From assembly GCA_900555855.1 (NCBI GenBank), contig USML01000035.1, forward strand, positions 1-16,986: a stretch of 16,986 bases of DNA. The letters are read 5' to 3'. Positions 14,545-16,986 of the stretch are shown here, piece after piece. Source of the DNA: an uncultured Eubacteriales bacterium. GTDB lineage: Bacteria > Bacillota > Clostridia > Oscillospirales > Butyricicoccaceae. A program made the translations under genes and the position numbers. Within the stretch, counting starts at the first letter, position 1; each line of letters begins with the position of its first letter. Under the pieces are notes generated by a model, which was given only the letters and a program-made list of their open reading frames with translations, did no database searches and was not told the DNA's origin.

Positions 14545-15675
14545 TTATTTGTTGGCGATGGCCTTCTTGAACTCTTCGATCAGCAGCGGAGTGACCTTGA
14601 ACAGGTCGCCCACGATGCCGTAATCGGCGATCTCAAAGATGGGAGCGCTGTCGTTCTTGTTGACGGCGATGATGCACTCGGAATCGGACATACCGGCCTT
14701 GTGCTGGATGGCGCCGGAGATGCCCAGCGCGATGTAGATCTTGGGACGGACGGTCTTACCGGTCTGACCGACCTGATGGTCGGCAGTCATCCAGCCGGCA
14801 TCCACGCAGGCACGGGAGGAGCCCACAACGCCGTGCAACACTTCGGCCAGCTCTTCCGCCAGCTTCTTGCCGCCTTCCACATCCTTGGAAATGCCGCGGC
14901 CCACAGAGACGATGACCTCGGCGCCGGTCAGATCCACCAGCTTGCGGGATTCCTTGACCACTTCCAGGACCTTGGTCTTCAGATCAGCCTCTTCCAGCTT
15001 GACCTCGGGCTTGGTCAGGACAAACTTGCGGTTGGCATCGAACGCGGCCTTCTTCATAACGCCGGGACGGACGGTGGCCATGCAGGGACGGAAGCGGGGG
15101 CAGATAATGGAAGCCATCAGATGGCCGCCGAACGCGGGACGGGTCATCTTCAGGTCGCGGGACACATCGTGAGGCTGGCCCAGCACCAGAGCGCTCTTGG
15201 TCGCGGCGATCTTCTCATCGGTGAGGGTGGAAGCCTCGTGCAGGAAAGCCTGATAAATGCCCAGATCCACATCCAGATGGGTGCAGTCGGCGCACAGACC
15301 GGTGTGCAGGCGGGCGGCGCAGCGGGGCGCCAGATCGCGGCCGATGTTGGTGGCGCCCACCAGCAGAGCCTCGGGCTTGCGCTCCACGACCATGTCGCAG
15401 ATGACCTTGGTGTAAGCGTCGGTGGTGTAGTCCTTCAGCAGGGGATGCTCGCAGACGATGATCTCGTCGGCGCCGTAGCCGGCCAGCTCAGCGGCCAGGC
15501 CCTCGACCTTATCGCCCAGCAGCAGGCCGCACAGCTTCACGCCCAGCTCGTCGGCCAGCTTGCGGCCTTCCGAGATCAGCTCGAAGTCGGTGGGCATCAG
15601 CTTGCCCTGACGCTGCTCACAAAATACCCAAACATCCTTGAAGTCTTCCAAGACGGTATTCTTAAACTCAACCAT
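14545..15675 (-). CDS. etfA: Electron transfer flavoprotein subunit alpha
   Basis: A 376-residue FAD-binding subunit that works with EtfB to pass electrons between NADH, ferredoxin and an acyl-CoA dehydrogenase. The N-terminal domain has ALLVGATNIGRDLAPRCA and LHTGLCADCT (about 103-132). The FAD-binding C-terminal part has VVGSSRACVDAGW with Arg288, TADHQVGQTGKTV, IALGISGAIQHKAGM and AVNKNDSAPIFEIADYGIVG, all standard for EtfA. It is longer than the respiratory type (about 310-320), as seen in butyrate-forming Clostridia. AAAGGAG lies ahead of the ATG. It follows etfB after 19 bases, in the order bcd-etfB-etfA. Confidence 0.96.
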   Translation of the reverse strand: MVEFKNTVLEDFKDVWVFCEQRQGKLMPTDFELISEGRKLADELGVKLCGLLLGDKVEGLAAELAGYGADEIIVCEHPLLKDYTTDAYTKVICDMVVERKPEALLVGATNIGRDLAPRCAARLHTGLCADCTHLDVDLGIYQAFLHEASTLTDEKIAATKSALVLGQPHDVSRDLKMTRPAFGGHLMASIICPRFRPCMATVRPGVMKKAAFDANRKFVLTKPEVKLEEADLKTKVLEVVKESRKLVDLTGAEVIVSVGRGISKDVEGGKKLAEELAEVLHGVVGSSRACVDAGWMTADHQVGQTGKTVRPKIYIALGISGAIQHKAGMSDSECIIAVNKNDSAPIFEIADYGIVGDLFKVTPLLIEEFKKAIANK

Positions 15676-15694
15676 TCCTATAATCTCCTTTCAA

Positions 15695-16495
15695 TCAGAT
15701 GATGTGCTTGGCGACCAGAATGCCAGCCAGCTTCTCGCATGTAGCTCTGTCAGCGCCTTCCAGCATCATGCCAGCGCCCTTCTGCGGAGGCGTGAAGGAG
15801 GTCAGGATGTTGGTGGGGGAGCCCTTCAGACCGATGCTATCCAGCTCGATCAGGGGGTTATCCTTCAGCTTGGGGAAGTCAAAGATGGCCATGGGCTTGT
15901 CATAAGCTTCCACGATACCATTGACGCTCATGTAACGGGGCGTGTTCAGCTCCTTGATGCAGGTGATCAGGCAGGGAGTCTGGACCTGAACGGTCATATA
16001 GCCGTCCTCCAGCATACGCTTGACGGTCAGGGTCTTGCCCTCCAGCTTGATGTCGGCGGCATAGGAGATCTGGGGCAGGCCCAGCTTCTCGGCGATCTGG
16101 GGACCGACCTGCGCGGTATCGCCGTCGATGGCCTGACGGCCGCAGAAGATGATATCGTCTTCCTCGATGCCCAGCTCGTCGATGGCGGCGGCCAGGATCT
16201 GGGAGGTGGCGAAGGTATCGGAGCCGCCGAACTCACGGCCGGACACCAGAACGGCGTCGTCGCAGCCCATGGCGATCAGCTCACGCAGCATGCCCTCTGC
16301 GGGCGGGGGGCCCATGGAGACCACGGTGACCTTGCAGCCGGTCTGCTCTTTCAGCTTCAGAGCGGCTTCCACGGCGTTTTTATCGTCGGGGTTTGTGATG
16401 GCCTGCATGGACGCGCGGTTCAGCGTACCATCGGGATTCACGGCAACCTTACCGGAGGTATCCGGGACCTGCTTGACACAAACAATGATTTTCAT
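15695..16495 (-). CDS. etfB: Electron transfer flavoprotein subunit beta
   Basis: A 266-residue partner of EtfA. The N-terminus MKIIVCVKQVPDTSG, the segment VVSMGPPPAEGMLRELIAMG (59-78), GGSDTFATSQILAAAI and above all FCGRQAIDGDTAQVGPQIAE (117-136) follow the EtfB of the electron-bifurcating enzymes of Acidaminococcus and Clostridium, where this subunit binds NADH and the bifurcating FAD lies at the subunit interface. CLITCIKELNTPRYMSVNGI matches the conserved C-terminal part. AGGAGG precedes the ATG. It sits 18 bases after bcd and 19 before etfA in one operon. Bifurcation is inferred from the family resemblance. Confidence 0.96.
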   Translation of the reverse strand: MKIIVCVKQVPDTSGKVAVNPDGTLNRASMQAITNPDDKNAVEAALKLKEQTGCKVTVVSMGPPPAEGMLRELIAMGCDDAVLVSGREFGGSDTFATSQILAAAIDELGIEEDDIIFCGRQAIDGDTAQVGPQIAEKLGLPQISYAADIKLEGKTLTVKRMLEDGYMTVQVQTPCLITCIKELNTPRYMSVNGIVEAYDKPMAIFDFPKLKDNPLIELDSIGLKGSPTNILTSFTPPQKGAGMMLEGADRATCEKLAGILVAKHII

Positions 16496-16513
16496 AGTTA
16501 CCTTACCTCCTGC

Positions 16514-16986
16514 TTATTTCACACCAAGGTTGCTGGCGATGACCATTCTCTGGACCTCGGAAGTACCTTCGTAGATTTCGGTGATCTTCGCGTCGCGCAT
16601 CATACGCTCCACGGGATATTCACGGGTGTAGCCGTAGCCGCCGAACAGCTGAACGGCGCGGCGGGTCACATCGGAAGCGGCCTCAGCGGCAAACAGCTTG
16701 GCCATGGCGGCGTCCATGCTGTAGGAGACCTTGGAGTTCTTGGCGTGCTCGGCCTTCTTGCAGGCAGCGGCATAGACCAGATACTGGGCAGCCTGCATTC
16801 TGCAGTGCATATCGGCCAGCTGGAACTGGGTGTTCTGGAACTGGCTCAGGCGCTTGCCGAACTGGACGCGCTCCTTGGTATACTTGATGGCTTCCTCCAC
16901 GGCGCCCTCGCCCAGGCCCAGAGCCTGAGAGGCGATGCCGATACGGCCGCCGTCCAGCGTCTTCATGGCGATCTTGAAGCCCTCGC
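16514..16986 (-). CDS. bcd: Acyl-CoA dehydrogenase, probably butyryl-CoA dehydrogenase (3' part)
   Basis: The C-terminal 156 or so residues of a flavin-dependent acyl-CoA dehydrogenase; the 5' part lies beyond the window edge. The visible part is the all-helical C-terminal domain: MKTLDGGRIGIASQALGLG, YTKERVQFGKRLSQFQNTQF, AVQLFGGYGYTREYPVERMM and EIYEGTSEVQRMVI. The Glu of YEGTSE (codon 16568-16570) is the catalytic base of short-chain acyl-CoA dehydrogenases. Linkage to etfB and etfA, with 18 bases between genes, points to reduction of crotonyl-CoA to butyryl-CoA, with electrons from NADH partly driven to ferredoxin. Substrate chain length is inferred from the neighbours. Confidence 0.93.
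   Translation of the reverse strand, partial: EGFKIAMKTLDGGRIGIASQALGLGEGAVEEAIKYTKERVQFGKRLSQFQNTQFQLADMHCRMQAAQYLVYAAACKKAEHAKNSKVSYSMDAAMAKLFAAEAASDVTRRAVQLFGGYGYTREYPVERMMRDAKITEIYEGTSEVQRMVIASNLGVK

Noticed and set aside
14530..15702. 390-codon open frame on the plus strand, antisense to etfA
   Set aside because: It is an antisense shadow of an unmistakable etfA. The His/Gly/Ala-rich composition is typical of such shadows.
1..16986. CRISPR array, IS element, prophage, defence system or biosynthetic cluster
   Set aside because: No regular direct repeats with spacers, transposase, integrase, phage structural, nuclease-defence or synthase genes are visible. The repeats seen are hairpins and protein-module remnants.

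Overview
The window looks like chromosome of a moderately GC-rich, spore-former-lineage Clostridia bacterium, probably a butyrate-producing gut member of the Oscillospiraceae/Oscillibacter/Flavonifractor type. This placement is inferred. It rests on a bcd-etfB-etfA cluster of the electron-bifurcating kind, SLH-anchored surface proteins, a SipW-type signal peptide, strong AGGAGG ribosome binding sites and CCA-encoding tRNA genes. No phage, IS, CRISPR or plasmid gene was seen.

Layout. 31-1293 (-): a SipW-dependent (TasA/camelysin-type signal) secreted protein with a beta-helix-like C-terminal half, preceded by a hairpin-rich leader and a good promoter. 1489-5479: a decay island with two broken genes placed back to back. 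On the minus strand are the remains of a large SLH/InlB-repeat/Calx-beta surface protein with several frame breaks and no N-terminus. On the plus strand is a MerR-like effector-domain regulator with two frameshifts and a probable internal deletion. 5491-5745 (-): tRNA-Thr(TGT) and tRNA-Tyr(GTA) with promoter and terminator. 5781-7197: a divergent pair, an XRE regulator (-) and a YbaK/EbsC deacylase (+), each with its own promoter. 7339-10152 (-): an intact 937-residue S-layer-type protein with its own strong promoter and a UUCG-loop terminator. 10368-12907 (-): a tight four-gene operon (GNAT with an internal TGA, radical SAM protein, YfbR-type HD 5'-nucleotidase, small membrane protein) with ATGA overlaps at its first and last junctions. 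13041-13523 (+): a second GNAT acetyltransferase. 13577-16986 (-): the 3' part of bcd, then etfB, etfA and an S66 LD-carboxypeptidase.

How the parts fit. Bcd with EtfAB reduces crotonyl-CoA to butyryl-CoA in the butyrate pathway and, in the bifurcating form, couples this to ferredoxin reduction. The LD-carboxypeptidase, the S-layer protein and the TasA-like protein concern the cell envelope. The HD nucleotidase and YbaK are housekeeping functions for nucleotide pools and tRNA proofreading.

I found no convincing new multi-gene system. The most useful observations are the decay island, the in-frame TGA in the GNAT gene whose downstream frame still ends exactly at the ATGA overlap, the three-hairpin leader of the TasA-like gene, and the small conserved-looking operon of radical SAM, HD and membrane proteins.
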